Counted from the stretch's first letter, positions 1 through 11,394 are shown. The stretch: 64,000 nucleotides of DNA from Ryuthela nishihirai (GCA_038380435.1 JAWZYU010000007.1:25709001-25773000); one strand, 5' to 3'. The notes: a model not told the origin generated them from the sequence alone. Translations and numbers: made by a program.

Positions 1-860
1 AAGACCACAGGGCAGAGAATGGTATTCATAGTCCTGAGTGGTTAAATTACCATCGATGGCCACGATATATGATCTACTACCGTAAGAGATGGGACCCATA
101 CCAGGATCCCAGAGTCGGCACTGTATTGCACTCAATGACACACGACGTGAAAGCTCTTTCGCTGGCATTTGGTAATTCGTGACCTTGAGTGCGATCATTA
201 TTCTGTCCCAGAAAGATGCGGGCCTCATCTCTGAAGATGATATAATGCCATTCGTCATGCCAGGGACGTACCCAGGGAGCCTGGGGGGTACCAGTGGGTA
301 CTGACCCCCCCCCCCCCCGAAAATCCGGTAGCCTTATACAAAATTTCAAGCTTGTCTACCTGCTTTGAAATACAAACCAGTTGTCTTTGTATAATTTTAT
401 TTTAGACTCATTGTAAATTAGACACATTATCTAACAATTTAGACAGTTTATCTAAAATACATTTAGAAAACAACTATAAAATTTTATTCCTTATAGAATA
501 CCATTTTAACCTTTCCTATCCAGTGGAATATTTTGGTAACTGTGAAACTCTATTCAAGTCTTATTATCAGATCACCCCCTCCAAATAAAGGGAAATAAAT
601 AGATAAATAAATTTAAAAAAAATCAACGAACCTACACCCCATCCCCAAAACAAACCAAAAAAAAAAAAAAAAAAAAAAAAAAAATTACACCCCATCCCCA
701 AAACAAACAAATTCTCCCCTTCCTCTTAAAACTAAATCCTGGGTACATCCCTGCGCCACGCCACTCAGCTCCTTGCACCACTGCAATCCAGTATTCAGAG
801 GAGAGGGCACTTCCCTCATATACCAACTTCCATGATTGATTGGTACTGATACCGGTGCTG
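1..860 (-). pseudogene. Tc1/mariner-like transposase relic, interrupted
   Basis: Read on the minus strand, 77-260 gives a run containing EWHYIIFRDEARIFLG, which fits the first catalytic Asp block of Tc1-type DDE transposases (usual form FSDESRF). After a frameshift near 75-80 the frame continues as SRSYIVAIDGNLTTQDY, matching the following Tc1 block (SRSPLV-IDG-LTAQRY). The preceding piece (LQWCKELSGVA) lies at about 755-790, beyond a hAT-type insertion at 261-753. The C-terminal half would lie outside the window. Stops and frameshifts make it dead. The upstream limit near 860 is uncertain. Confidence 0.6.
261..753. mobile_element. hAT-type nonautonomous element inside Tc1 relic
   Basis: The ends are CAGGGACGTACCCAGG (261-276) and its complement CCTGGGTACATCCCTG (738-753), a 16-bp terminal inverted repeat with one mismatch. 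The flanks cgtcatgc (253-260) and cgccacgc (754-761) form an 8-bp duplication with two transitions. The 8-bp length and the CAGGG... end suit the hAT superfamily. The interior is AT-rich and codes for nothing. It holds a C-run (304-318), an A-run (657-683) and a duplicated 24-bp segment around that A-run. Removing it rejoins the transposase homology on either side. Confidence 0.65.
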
Positions 861-1036
861 CCCCATCAGTCATTCTGTCACTGGATATCTATCGGTCAGT
901 CTCGTTTCTGGTATTGACAACCATCTGGGAAATCAGCAGATCACACGATCCATAGTCACTAGAGGAGGATTTAATCCTGAATAATGACGTTAAATGCCTT
1001 CGCGCGTCCATTGCTGCCACCAGAGGCCAACTCTTC

Positions 1037-1196
1037 GTGCATTACTTGCCACAGAAGTTTCACAGGAGCCTGTCAGTTTATACGCCATAGTAGAAGGTCT
1101 GTGAGGATGGCAGAAAAACAACACAACCATCCTTCCCCGGGGCTCGAACCCAAGTCCTTAGTTCAGCAGTCAAGCGCGCTAACCACTCGGCCACGG
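1037..1196 (-). mobile_element. SINE-B copy
   Basis: On the minus strand it begins with a tRNA-like head (GTGGCCGAGTGGTTAGCGCG, then a B-box-like GGTTCGAGCCC), followed by a body with the inverted motif CTGACAGG/CCTGTCAG. The same order of blocks occurs at 12207-12376, 51604-51796 and 62951-63138. This copy lacks the final CAGCTGCTTGAGGGGG block. The tRNA similarity shows pol III promoter ancestry; it is not a functional tRNA. Confidence 0.8.
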
Positions 1197-2440
1197 AAAC
1201 GGCTTCTTTAATCTATACTGTCCACTTTCACCAAAATTAACCATCCCTACAACTAACGGAATCCATATCATCTAACGCATTTTAAATGCAACCAGACCCT
1301 CCATTTTATCTTTATTATATCACTGTCTCGTACTTCCTAGTAATTTGCATATACATAGCTGGATAGTGATAATATATACATAAAATATATAAAATATTCA
1401 AACCCTTATTTCTTAAAACAGAAAAAACTCATTTTCCCACTTCCCATCGGGGTAAGGGGTCAATTCATTATTAAAAATTTAAATTTCATGACCTTCACAT
1501 CGCACCACAAAAATTTCGAATTTCTAGCATAAATACATCGTTGTAATATTCGTTAAATTTTTTTTCAATCAGTCAGTTTATACACCATAGTAGAAGATTT
1601 GTGAAGATGGCGGGACCTATTTTAATTTTCTCGTCAAATATTTAGAATAATTTTTAAAATTGTAAAAGCTTATACCACGAAGTAAAAGGATTCTTTAGAG
1701 GCATGCATTTCTGTTTGTAGGTTTTACGATGTGTCAGAGAAATGTTTTTCTCTAATTTAGTTACGATGGCTCAGTCTCAGAAATTCTCAAAGTCGTGCTC
1801 AACTCTTTCAAGCCCGAAGTTGTTTCTAGTAGAAACAAAAAAAGATCTTCTGCATTGCTAATTTCCACGAAGCCTCTGTGAAAAACAATTAGTAAGGTTT
1901 GTAACAGCGTGTAGTCTTTCGATTAAACCAGAGTTAGTAAGTTACGATTAAATGGCTTTCATCAAAAATGTGAAAAACATCAGAACTTTTCTAGCATAAA
2001 AAGTCAGCTCAAACTTTCCAAGTTGCTATTAATTTTTAGTTTGACTATATTCAGTTTTCTTTCTTTCACTTTTTCCGTAGTGATTTCTTCTCTCTTAACG
2101 AACATCATTGATAACACTAAACAACAAATTGAAACTTTTTTATAACATTGATCAAATAGGATGTTTTTAACTAATTTTGGGGTGCTGAATTCAAATATGG
2201 CTTTGAAAAATCTGCAGCACATACAGTTTTTTTTTTAAATTACGGAATGGTATATTTCAAATTTCAATGAATACGTATATCTGGGGAATGAAAATAAATG
2301 TGACTATTTTATTAAATTGCAACTTAAAACTCATTAATTAATTACATGATTACAGTGAAAAAATTAGAAACATCATAGTTATATTCACTGAATATAAAGT
2401 AACAAATGAAATAATATTGAAACGCAAAATAAGAAAACAT
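1197..2440. other. AT-rich interval, little recognisable
   Basis: No coding signal or repeat I can name, except a 45-bp fragment of the SINE-B body at 1569-1613 (minus strand; agtttatacaccatagtaga). Translations here are short and AT-driven. Confidence 0.4.
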
Positions 2441-2449
2441 GGCTAAGAA

Positions 2450-3610
2450 TCTTTTATACTTACAAGAAGTTCATTTTTGTATTTTACAGTATATTCTGAG
2501 GTATCTTCCTTCTGTAAGAACCAGTAGTAGTCACCCAATATTGCTGGGTCCTACTTGCTTTGGTATCTCTCCTTCATGGTTCGGATATCCTGACGAAATT
2601 TTTCCCCTTACTCATTACTGACAGCTTCTAAGTTCTTGGGAAAGAAGTCGAGATGCGAGTGCAAGAAATGGATCTCAAGACATTCGACAGCCAAGATTCA
2701 TAGTTTTTGAGTAGATCTTGAATGAGTTGATGGTAGTTTTCCTCTTTGTGATTCCCCAGAAAACCCTGGACCACAGATGTGAAGGATTTCCATGCAGCGC
2801 GCTCCTTCATATTCAGTTTTTCTTCGAACACAGTATCATTCAGGAGCTTCCTGATCTGAGGACCAACAAAGGTCCCTTCTTTGAGTTTGGCATCACTTAG
2901 TTTTGGAAATCTTTTTCTTCAAGTGCAAAAACCCTTTACCAGTTTTGTCCATAGCCTTTACAAAGTTTTATGTTTTATGTGTAGGGTTGGGAGCAGAATA
3001 TCAAGAGGGATGAATTAGAGGCTTACACCTCACATTACTCTTTCCAGGAATAAAAAACATCTCTTTTGGGCCTGTCTTTTGTTTTGTAGTATTCCTTTCT
3101 GGCCCTACTGTCCCACAAACACAGAAAACACAAAATTTTGTGAAGCCTCCTTGAAGCCCGAGCAAGAGAAATATGACTTTTAGGTCACCATATATTGTTC
3201 ATTTAAACTGGTCATATTTCATAGCAGAGTATTTTTCCATGCTTTCACACGTTTCCTTCATTCCCACAGCGTGTGTCACTGTAATGGAATGGTTTTGGTT
3301 TCCTATATGCAAAAGGACAGCTTTTAAGCTGAATTTTGACGAATTTATAAATAGACGCCATTCGTTAGGGTCGTGTTTGTTCCAATTTCTTTCATCAGCC
3401 TTGAAATATCTGTGCAGAAACACAAACCATCTTTCATCTCGTAATAAGCAGATAGAGCCAAATTTCTTTTCCTGAAAAGCGAAACTCTGGTACCCTTGGC
3501 CAGCAGATTGCACTCTTGAAGTCTTGAGCCTAAAACTTCAGCTTGTTTTTTGGAAAGTCCTAGGTTTCGAATAATATCATTTAGTTCATTTGATGAATCG
3601 GATGAAGCTC
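2450..3610 (-). pseudogene. Decayed copy of a repeated arthropod gene of unknown function
   Basis: Minus-strand reading yields blocks in the order of a protein family often annotated as uncharacterized in arthropod genomes: LGLSKKQAEVLGSRLQE near 3500-3580, then EWRLFINSSKFSLKAVLLH (about 3300-3360), LQGGFTKFCVF (about 3130-3160), FVKAMDKTGKGF (about 2925-2965), FVGPQIRKLLNDTVF (about 2830-2875) and FLGNHKEENYHQLIQDLL (about 2710-2765). The order and spacing are right, but stops and frameshifts separate the blocks. Family assignment is from memory of this recurrent pattern; function is unknown, and the high copy number elsewhere suggests mobile or retrocopied spread. Confidence 0.6.
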
Positions 3611-3756
3611 GTCTGTTTAGGGGTGTGAATATTCAGGATCTGTAGATATCTCAAAGTCTTCCTCTGATGAATGTGATCCATCTCCTCCCAATTGGTTGGA
3701 GGGGTTGGTATAGGAAGATCTTCTCCATGAGGAACTGGCTTTATGGCTGAAGGCTT

Positions 3757-4005
3757 GGGTTGGGTTGGGTTGTTTTACCTCTGAGCGGCACTTTTTTGCA
3801 CACCATGGGCTAAATGGCCAGGTCACATGGACCCCGAAGGTTCAGAGAAGGTTGGGGGAGGGGACCCACTGGAACAGCTGTTGGGAGACAGATGGTAGCC
3901 TCCCGTCAAGGGCATCCAGCGTGTTCTTTAACGTGCACAGGGTATGGCTCTCCCGCACACGGGGCCACGGCTTAACGTCCCATCCGACGGATGGCGGATG
4001 GCTGA
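3757..4005 (-). mobile_element. SINE-A, tRNA head missing
   Basis: Starts with the 3' motif (ggttgttttacctctgagcgg) on the plus strand and runs inward to the GACGGATGG block, then stops. The tRNA-like head is absent, as expected for 5' truncation during reverse transcription. It is close to the young consensus. No target duplication was identified. Confidence 0.85.
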
Positions 4006-5586
4006 AGGCACATTGGATATTGTATTTTGCTTTTTTTTTTGAAAACCCGGACACATTAGTTAAACAAAAATAGCAATCATGCAAATGGCTAATTCGCTCA
4101 CGCCAATCCATTGGAACTGCAAAGGGCATGGATTTTTTGTGTCAAAAATCTGTGTCAAAAACGACCCTGGGATTTTAAAATATAATTTCCACACCCATAA
4201 GAAATTGGTGTTATTGGTCAAAATGACCAATAACATAAAAACGTGACGTGCTAGCCATTTTTTAAGGCCAGATGTGAAATCAGCACCTGAAAAATTGTTA
4301 TAGGCATCTACAATTGTTCATGTTGTAAAAACTTGTAAATCAGTGTTTGTGATTAAACGAACAGTTTGTTTTCTTTGAGCCGTTTCTACAACTTTAGAAA
4401 TTAACATTGCAAAAAGCTGCTTCCTGTGCTTTGTCTTTTTACATTGGAAGAACTTGTGCAAACTGTAAAGAGATACTATCAAGTTATTCTTCGATTCAAT
4501 TGGTTTCATGGGTGAGAAAAATACTAAAACCAGCATAGAGACTCACAATACTGGAAGTAAGTAGCTAGGCAGTTCAAACAGTTTCTAATGTTTCTTTTAG
4601 TGTGACTATCTATTCAATGTTTGAGTTTTCTCAAAGGATTTCTTTTTTTTTACGGAATGCAAACAGGCATATTTTTAATCATGGAGGTGAGATTGAAATA
4701 TCCATTTATTTCTGTTGTTACTGGCCTGAAAGTTTCAGAGATCTGGAATTACAATGCGCAGGCTCTCTATTTATTGTTTTCTCATAATGGAAATAACTTC
4801 TGCTCTCGATATTAAAAAGAGAAGAGGACATAGATATATCGGATAACAGTTATTTCGGAAGCAGTAACAATCGATTCTTTAATTAGAATCCGAAACTAAA
4901 TAGTTGGGTTTTTCGTAGAGAATTTCTTACGTTATCAAAGTAACAAATTGAAACTATGGAGAAATCTAGAATGATAAAACTGCTGTTTGTCTAACGAATG
5001 TTTTTACGAAAGGTTTTTGCTGAAAACCAATTACCCATCTCTAAATTCGCTAAGAAAAAAATCAGACAAACTGCGGTTTAATTTCCTCTCGTTTATAACG
5101 AAAATGACACCGAAATAGAAAATATTGTGTGTAACCGAAATTAAAGGCAGTTTCTTTTTTGGCATTGATATCGATAAGTAGATAAGAAAGTTAAAAAATT
5201 TTGTCTGTGGGTTAACTGCACAGTTAATTAACTAAAACGAAAAGTAACCGACTATGTTTATTATTAGTAATATAATCCTTATTTATAATAAAAATGTATT
5301 TTCTTTACTCTTAAATTCCGTTCTTTTTCTGTAGAAAAAGTAGGGATATTGTTTTTGCTTTGTTCTTTGTCTGTCCAACCCTAGACATAAAACTTTTAAC
5401 TTTAAAGATATAAATAAAAAATTTGTAGAGGTGGTAATAAATATTACTATTCAAAATTTTTATCTTCCATTCGTCTGGACTTGAATTTCCTTTTTTAAGG
5501 CACGAAAACTGGAGGCTTTAGCATTGGAAGCAATCTGTTTTACTCGAGACGTTTAACATTTACATGGTGGATTAAGCAGACTAAGG
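4006..5586. other. Unassigned AT-rich interval
   Basis: I see no gene, tRNA or repeat I can name in this 1.6 kb. Short translations at 4318-4536 and 4602-4815 have no recognisable domain. Confidence 0.35.
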
Positions 5587-5933
5587 TTTGGATTGTTTTA
5601 TCTCTGAGTGGCATTTTTTTGCACAAAATGGACTAAATGGCCAGGTAACAAGGACACCGGAGGCTCAGAGAAGGTTGGGGGAGGGGACTCACTGGACAAC
5701 TGTTGAGATAGAGGTGGTAGTCTCCTGTGTCTTTAACGTGCACAAGGAATGGCTCTTAAGGTCCCATTTGACGGACGGCGGACTTTCCAAGCCCCTCGGT
5801 GGCCCCTACCGACCTTGGGCAGATTGAGGAATTTTGCGGAGATAAATCTCAACGCTGATTCAGCTGGGGCTCGAACCTGGTAACTACAGATAACGAGCCT
5901 GGCGTACTACCAACTGAGCCACCCCCACTCCCC
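5587..5933 (-). mobile_element. SINE-A, nearly full length, diverged
   Basis: Runs from the 3' motif (tggattgttttatctctgag) to the complement of the tRNA-like head (actgagccacccccactcccc), with internal deletions relative to the 385-bp form, for example around 5730. It abuts a second minus-strand copy at 5934 with no spacer. Confidence 0.85.
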
Positions 5934-6238
5934 AGGTCACAACGACCCAAAAGCGAACAGAAGATCCAGATGGAAGCCTGTCGTCCAGGTCACCGAGTGT
6001 GTTCTTTAACGTGCACAGGGCACAGTGAGGGTATGACTCACTTGTACACGGAGCCATGGATTTACGTCCCTTTCCCTTCGACGGTGGGATTTAGCAAGAC
6101 ACCAGCGGTGTACCCTATATTACCTAGAATAGGATGGGTTTAGTGAAGATAAATTTCAACGCTGGCACAGTTGAGACTCGAACCTGGGAACTTCAGATTA
6201 CGAGCATATCGTTATACCGACTGTGCTATTCTCCACCA
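5934..6238 (-). mobile_element. SINE-A, old diverged copy
   Basis: Recognisable by gttctttaacgtgcacaggg (6001-6020), by a degraded GATAAATTTCAACGCTGG block (about 6147-6164) and by a tRNA-like head ending near 6238. The 3' terminal block is degraded. It is clearly older than its neighbour and in the same orientation. Confidence 0.75.
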
Positions 6239-6486
6239 CGAGGCTAAGGGATTACACTGAGAACAATCTGAGGAAACTTTATTTAACCAAATTTTTGGTA
6301 ATGAGAAATTATGCCTATAGTCGTATAGGATGATATAACGTCAATTTATGGTTCGCACAAATTTTTTTTAAATGTCTTACCTAAATATAAATATTATTGA
6401 CTTTACAAATATTTCTGATTCTCCAAGTTATTTGGGTATTTCGTTTTCGTATACTTTTGTGTCTGTTCGGTAATAACTCCCCAAAT

Positions 6487-6880
6487 GGTTGCGGGGCTTG
6501 AGTCGGCTCACACTGCGATGCTCTAGGCTCCTAATATGACGTTTGCAGTACTCAGGTTCGAGTTTCACCTAGGCCAGTGTTAAGATTTATTTCCGCAAAA
6601 CCCCAACCTTCTGTCAGTAGATGACTGATGGGATTTTAAAAACAATCATCCGTCGTATGGGACGTTAACCCGTGGCCCCGTGTGCGGGAGAGCCATAACC
6701 TATGAACGCTAAAGAACACGCTGGATGGCTTTGACGGGAAGCTTCCATCTGCCTCCCAACAGCTGTTCCAGTGGGTCCCCTCCCCACAACCTTCTCTGAG
6801 CTTTCGGGGTCCGTGTGACCTGGCCATTTAGCCCATTTTGCTCAAAAAATTGCCCCTCAGAGGTAAAACAACCCAACCAT
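6487..6880 (+). mobile_element. SINE-A, head degraded
   Basis: The head is degraded (ggttcgagtttcacctaggc near 6556). The body is closer to consensus, with GCGGGAGAGCCATAACC and ACGCTGGATGGC, and it ends in the AGGTAAAACAACCCAACC terminus. The block between GTCAGTAG and the GTCGTATGGGACG region is shortened. Confidence 0.85.
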
Positions 6881-7621
6881 GAACATAATGCAAAAACGAT
6901 GCTATAAAAATATACTTATTTAACAAATTTCGGTTGTATTTTTTTACCAAATTACTCTTTTTTACCAAAAAAAAATACTATATATATATGAATGCTATAA
7001 TGGAAACTAACACTATGAAACTCAATGATATCTTACAATCTGCTTAAGGATGATGAATGTAACACAATTTTGTCTTAAGCTTCCGATTTCCGTCTTTATC
7101 TGCCTTAAAACAATTAGAATACAATCCAAATAATAACCGTGTTGCGTCCTTCGCTGGCATTTCATCCACTGACGGGTGTTGCATTTAATTGCCCCCCAGA
7201 GTTTCTTCTGTCTCTAGTACAAACCTCCACTTCCGAAGTTCGCAGTGATTTAGGTGACGTCTTTCCTGCTTGGCACACTAATTTCCTGGAACAACGTATT
7301 CCGTTAGTAGTCATTAGAAAGAATCTTGTGTTGATTACTTTAAGAGCGTTGCCTGAAGGAAGACGAAAATCACGACCTTTGAAACAGAACTAGATCCTTG
7401 AAGGACATTTACTCTAGTGTACTTGTTCACTCGATACTAGTGTCGGAGTGGTTGCTTCAGGACTGAGACAAATGAAGAACGATTAATTGCATAGTTGTTA
7501 TTGAAATAAAATAGCGTGTTCAATTAACTATAAAACGTTAACGTAAAATAAATAAAGGAAGTTTTGGACTGGTGTACTTAGAAGATACGCAAGTGTAAGC
7601 AAGAATATTTTTTAACAGAAG
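6881..7621. other. Unassigned interval
   Basis: Nothing recognised. An 84-residue open frame at 7139-7393 (+) sits in slightly GC-richer sequence, but shows no domain and no start context that I trust. Confidence 0.3.
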
Positions 7622-8215
7622 GCCCCCGCCGATGGGGATGGAATATGCTTAGTAGGTAGATTCCCAGGCTCGTAATCTGTACTTCCCAGTTTGAAGTTTC
7701 GCCTCCAGACTTATCCCCGCTAAACTTCCACCCTGCTCCTGGTCAGAAAGGGGCTTGGAAAGCACGCCATGTGTCGAATAGGACAGTGGTTCTCAACCTT
7801 TTATGCTTCACGACCCTGTAAATGTGTATGTAACTGGCGTACCCCTTGTATAGATAGATAAAACTATAGTTATAGTATAACAATAGGAATAAAATGAAAC
7901 ACTGACTTTGTTACTAGATCTAGCGACTTTTGAGCTCTGACGGCATACCCCAAAAAATTTTACCGCGTACTACACGTTGAGAACCCGTAGGACAGGACAT
8001 TAAACCAAGACGCCATGGGAAGAGAGACATACCCCGTGCCTGTTATAGAATGCGCTGCATGGCCTTGATATGGGAGCTACCATATGTTTCCTAACCCTAC
8101 CTAGTGTGTCCCCTTCTCCCCAACCTTCTCTGAACCCTTGGAGTCCTTGTGACCTGGCAATTTAGCCCATTGTGTGCAAAACAATTACAGCTCAGAAGTA
8201 AAACAACACAACCCA
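7622..8215 (+). mobile_element. SINE-A split by a hAT MITE
   Basis: The tRNA-like head and proximal body are at 7622-7783. The distal body, from GGACATTAAACC to the AACAACACAACCCA terminus, is at 7991-8215. A roughly 205-bp insertion separates the halves. The SINE is well diverged and its insertion predates the MITE. Confidence 0.8.
7784..7990. mobile_element. hAT MITE inside SINE-A
   Basis: The left end CAGTGGTTCTCAACC is a widespread hAT terminus, and the right end carries its complement, partly eroded (GTTGAGAACCC near 7976-7986). A short direct repeat (taggaca) occurs at both junctions. The interior is noncoding. The 3' boundary is uncertain by several bases because the right terminus is degraded. 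Confidence 0.65.
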
Positions 8216-8510
8216 TTATCACTTCATCTGATTTTAACATGGATGGGTTCCTTATTTGCGTTGTCTTGAGAGGTAATTCATTTTTACTGTCCCGTGGCCT
8301 AATGAAAGGTGCCACGTTCGATCCCCGCATAAGGTATGAATGTTTCATTTCTTGAGTTGTGTTCCTGCTGCAGTGGCATAACTAGTAGAAAAAAGAGCCT
8401 GTGGTTTCTTTTGCCTTCACTACTGTTATGGTTTGATATGGAGATCTAACACTTTCTATTTAATTAAGTGCACTTTTTTTCTGTTGGAAAGAAAAATTTA
8501 GTTGTAAGTG

Positions 8511-9085
8511 AAGTATAGTAAGTTATTAATATTATGGGTACTAAGTATAGTAAGTTATTAATATTATGGGTATTAAGTATAGTAAGTTATTAATATTATG
8601 GGTATTAAGCATAGTAAGTTATTAATATTATGGGTATTAAGTATAGTGGGTTGAGTTGTTTCACCTCTGAGCGGCACTTTTTTGCACACCATGGGCTAAA
8701 TGGCCAGGTCACATGGACCCCGAAGGCTCAGAGAAGGTTGGGGGAGGGGACCCACTGGAACAGCTGTTGGGAGACAGATGGTAGCCTCCCGTCAAGGCCA
8801 TCCAGCGTGTTCTTTAACGTGCACAGTTTATGGCTCTCCCGCACACGGGTCCACGGCTTAACGTCCCATCCGACGGACGGCGGCCTTTCCAAGCCCATCG
8901 GTGTCCCCTACTGACCGTGGGAAGGGCGGGGAATTTTTGCGGAGATAAATCTCAACGCTGACCCAACTGGGACTCGAACCTGGGAACTACAGATTACGAG
9001 CCTGTCGCGCTACCGACTGAGCCACCCCCGCCCCTATTAAGTATAGTAAGTTATTAATATTATGGGTATTAAGTATAGTAATTTA
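8511..9085. repeat. 32-bp minisatellite interrupted by a SINE
   Basis: The unit aagtatagtaagttattaat plus 12 bases repeats at 8511, 8543, 8575, 8607 and 8639, and resumes after the SINE at 9036 for about 1.5 more units. The units are nearly identical, so the array is young. The SINE interrupts the fifth unit. Confidence 0.9.
8648..9034 (-). mobile_element. Full-length young SINE-A inside the 32-bp array
   Basis: Complete from the 3' terminus to the tRNA-like head (GGGGCGGGGGTGGCTCAGTC on the minus strand). It is flanked by tattaagtatagt (8635-8647 and 9035-9047), a perfect 13-bp match. Because the target is itself tandem, the array could mimic a target duplication. Confidence 0.9.
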
Positions 9086-9099
9086 TAAAAAGCATAATA

Positions 9100-10015
9100 G
9101 TCTTGGGTTGATCGGCCTTAAAACGATTAAGAATAGCAAACTTCCAGGCGTATTTCAAACGTGTGCGCTGACACTTGTTTACATTTGAAGTGATGTCACT
9201 GGTGACTGAAGTTTTCAGCTCCCCGTAATTCTGCAAGTACCTGACGCTCCCAAATTTGATGTGATGACCTCATTGGGATCTTGTTACGTTAGAGATCGGT
9301 TTCGTAGATTCGATGTGTCAGGATTAAACTCGCCTCAAGTGTCCGAAATCTCTGTGGGGCTCTATAGTCGCTTACCTCGTTAATGAGGGTTGGGTAGATT
9401 TACCTCAGCGTCACTTATTTTTTTTCACACAATGGGCTAAATGGCCTGGTCATAAGGACCCCAAAGGCTCAGATAAGGTTGGGAACCCACTGAGACAGAT
9501 GGTGGCCTCCCGTCAAAGCCATAGCGTGTTCTTTAACGTTCACAAGGTATGGCTCTCCCGCATACGGTGCTAAGGTTTAACGTCCCATCCAACGGACGGC
9601 GGCCTTTCCAAACCCAGCGGTGTCCCCTACTGACCGTGGGCAGGCGGGAGTTTTGCAGAGATAAATCTCAACGCTGACCCAGCTGGGATTCGAACCTGAG
9701 AACTGCATATTACGAGACTGTCGCGCTACCGACTGAGCCACCCCCGTTAATGAAGATTTGAAAGTTATAAATGAAGTGTTTGGTCATCGATACGCAAAGT
9801 TATCGATGAGCAGACGTTTCGCTGCCAACTTTCACGAGAGGGAATTGGTTTCTGGTGTCGAATACCTTACGGTATAGACGAAATTTGGTGGTTCCAGCGC
9901 TTATCATCTAGGAGGAGTTGTCGAACAAACAGGCACACAGACAAACTCTCTGAAATATGTAATAGATACATACAAAATCAGTATTACTGAATAATCGTGA
10001 TAATTTCTTTTTTTG
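9100..10015. repeat. Dispersed repeat, probably one older element cut by a SINE
   Basis: About 110 bp at 9885-10010 (atgtaatagatacatacaaa, then cagtattactgaataatcgt) recurs inverted at 13378-13480, so this is repetitive DNA. The flanking 9140-9378 and 9754-9884 look like one continuous unit, but I could not name it. No coding signal. Confidence 0.45.
9387..9744 (-). mobile_element. SINE-A with target duplication
   Basis: Near full length, with a deletion around the CCCACTGGAACAGC block. It is flanked by cgttaatga at 9378-9386 and 9745-9753, a perfect 9-bp target duplication. The tRNA-like head is intact at the right-hand end. Confidence 0.9.
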
Positions 10016-10158
10016 AGTTTGGCACGGTATACGTTTGATTTTGAGTGAGTCACCAAAAGTCCTAGGTTTATGACATTTTGCGAGCAATGTCTCCCTATTG
10101 TTACGTCATTGTCTGCTGAGGTCTCACTTTCTTCTTAGCCCTTCTTCATGGTTATTAT

Positions 10159-10542
10159 GGGGCGGGGGTGGCTCAGTCGGTAGCGCGCCAGGCTCGTAAT
10201 ATGTAGTTCCCAGGTTCGAGTCCCAGCTGGGTCAGCGTTGAGATTTATCTCCGCAAAATTCCCCGCCCTGCCCACGGTCAGTAGGGGACACCGATGGGCT
10301 TGGAAAGGCCGCCGTCCGTCGGATGGGACGATAAGCCGTGGCCCCGTGTGCAGGAGAGTCATACCCTCTGCACGTTAAAGAACACGCTGGATGGCCTTGA
10401 CGGGAGGCTACCATCTGTCTCCCAACACCTGTTCCAGTGGGTCCCCTCCCCCAACCTTCTCTGAGCCTTCGGGGTCCATATGATCTGGTCATTTAGCCCA
10501 TGGTGTGCAAAAAAGTGCCGCTCAGAGGTAATACAACCCAAC
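10159..10542 (+). mobile_element. SINE-A, full length, reference copy
   Basis: A complete 384-bp copy. The head is tRNA-like: an A-box-like GGCTCAGTCGGTAGCGCG and a B-box-like GGTTCGAGTCC about 30 bp later, fitting a pol III promoter. The body follows with the blocks GTTGAGATTTATCTCCGC, GGGGACACCGATGGGCTTGG, GTCGGATGGGACG, CACGTTAAAGAACACGCTGG and ATTTAGCCCATGGTGTGC, ending in AATACAACCCAAC. There is no poly(A) tail and no simple-repeat tail. The flanks are a perfect 13-bp target duplication, tcatggttattat (10146-10158 and 10543-10555), which points to LINE-driven retroposition. Confidence 0.95.
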
Positions 10543-10679
10543 TCATGGTTATTATACTGACAAAATTCTGTCAGACCTCTGTGGAGAGCAGCTGTTTGAG
10601 AATTAATTACTTATGCTGAAATATACAGTGTGATGAGCATTAAACACTTTAATATGCACATTGTGATGAGAATACAGAG

Positions 10680-10907
10680 CAATGGTTCATAACCGGTATG
10701 TCTCGTCCAATGACCAGGTGTGTCGCGAAAATTTAAGAAAATCGTTTATATTACATAACAATTCGTACTTTGGTAGCTAATTACACTTTTCAGTTATGAA
10801 TTTATTGCTGTTGTCAAATGTTGGGTTTAATATCCGTTTTTTCTTAAATGGATTTAAATTTTAAGATATATATATTTCAACACAAATTAATTGACTTTTT
10901 ACCACAG
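10680..10907. mobile_element. Possible hAT-type end leading into a minisatellite
   Basis: CAATGGTTCATAACCGGTAT at 10680 resembles hAT termini, and ccaggtgtgtcgcgaaaatt follows at 10713. The same gtgtgtcgcg core becomes the 30-bp array from 10908. I found no matching right end, so the element limits are open. Confidence 0.35.
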
Positions 10908-11062
10908 GTGTGTCGCGGTAAATGGACTATATCAGAAGTGTGTCGCGGTAAATGGACTATATCAGAAGTGTGTCGCGGTAAATGGACTATATCAGAAGTG
11001 TGTCGCGGCAAATGGACTATATCAGAAGTGTGTCGCGGCAAATGGACTATTTCAGAAGTGAA
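10908..11062. repeat. 30-bp minisatellite, five units
   Basis: Units of 30 bp (gtgtgtcgcggtaaatggac plus tatatcagaa) repeat five times with only t/c changes in gcggta/gcggca and a final atttc. The array is in frame on both strands, so translations show a 10-residue repeat that is a by-product of the array. Confidence 0.95.
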
Positions 11063-11084
11063 CTGATTTTGCGATAAACTGACG

Positions 11085-11215
11085 TCGCGATGAATTGACG
11101 CAGTGATGATTTGACGTTGTGATGAATTGACGCAGTGATGATTTGACGTTGCGATATATTGACGCAGTGATGATTTGACGTTGCGATGAATTGATGTGAG
11201 AGAATTTACATCGCG
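11085..11215. repeat. 16/32-bp compound minisatellite
   Basis: Alternating 16-bp units, gatgaattgacgcagt and gatgatttgacgttgt, give a 32-bp higher-order period at 11094, 11126 and 11158. It follows the 30-bp array with a 25-bp gap. The shared tgacg/tcgcga words suggest that the two arrays influenced each other or arose from one sequence. Confidence 0.85.
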
Positions 11216-11394
11216 ATGAACTGACCCTTTTTTCCCAAAGGCCCTTAGTCTCGTGGATCGATTATTTGCCGTTCGGGACAAATTGTCGGGAATGGCAATC
11301 TCCACGATATGCTTTTATGAACCAAGCTAGATATAAACTATGCAATGCATAGTATACAAAGCTATATTAGAGATTTAAATATAAATTTTTCATA

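Noticed and set aside
7139..7393. 84-codon open frame in slightly GC-richer DNA
   Set aside because: No domain, no splice context, no homologue recognised.
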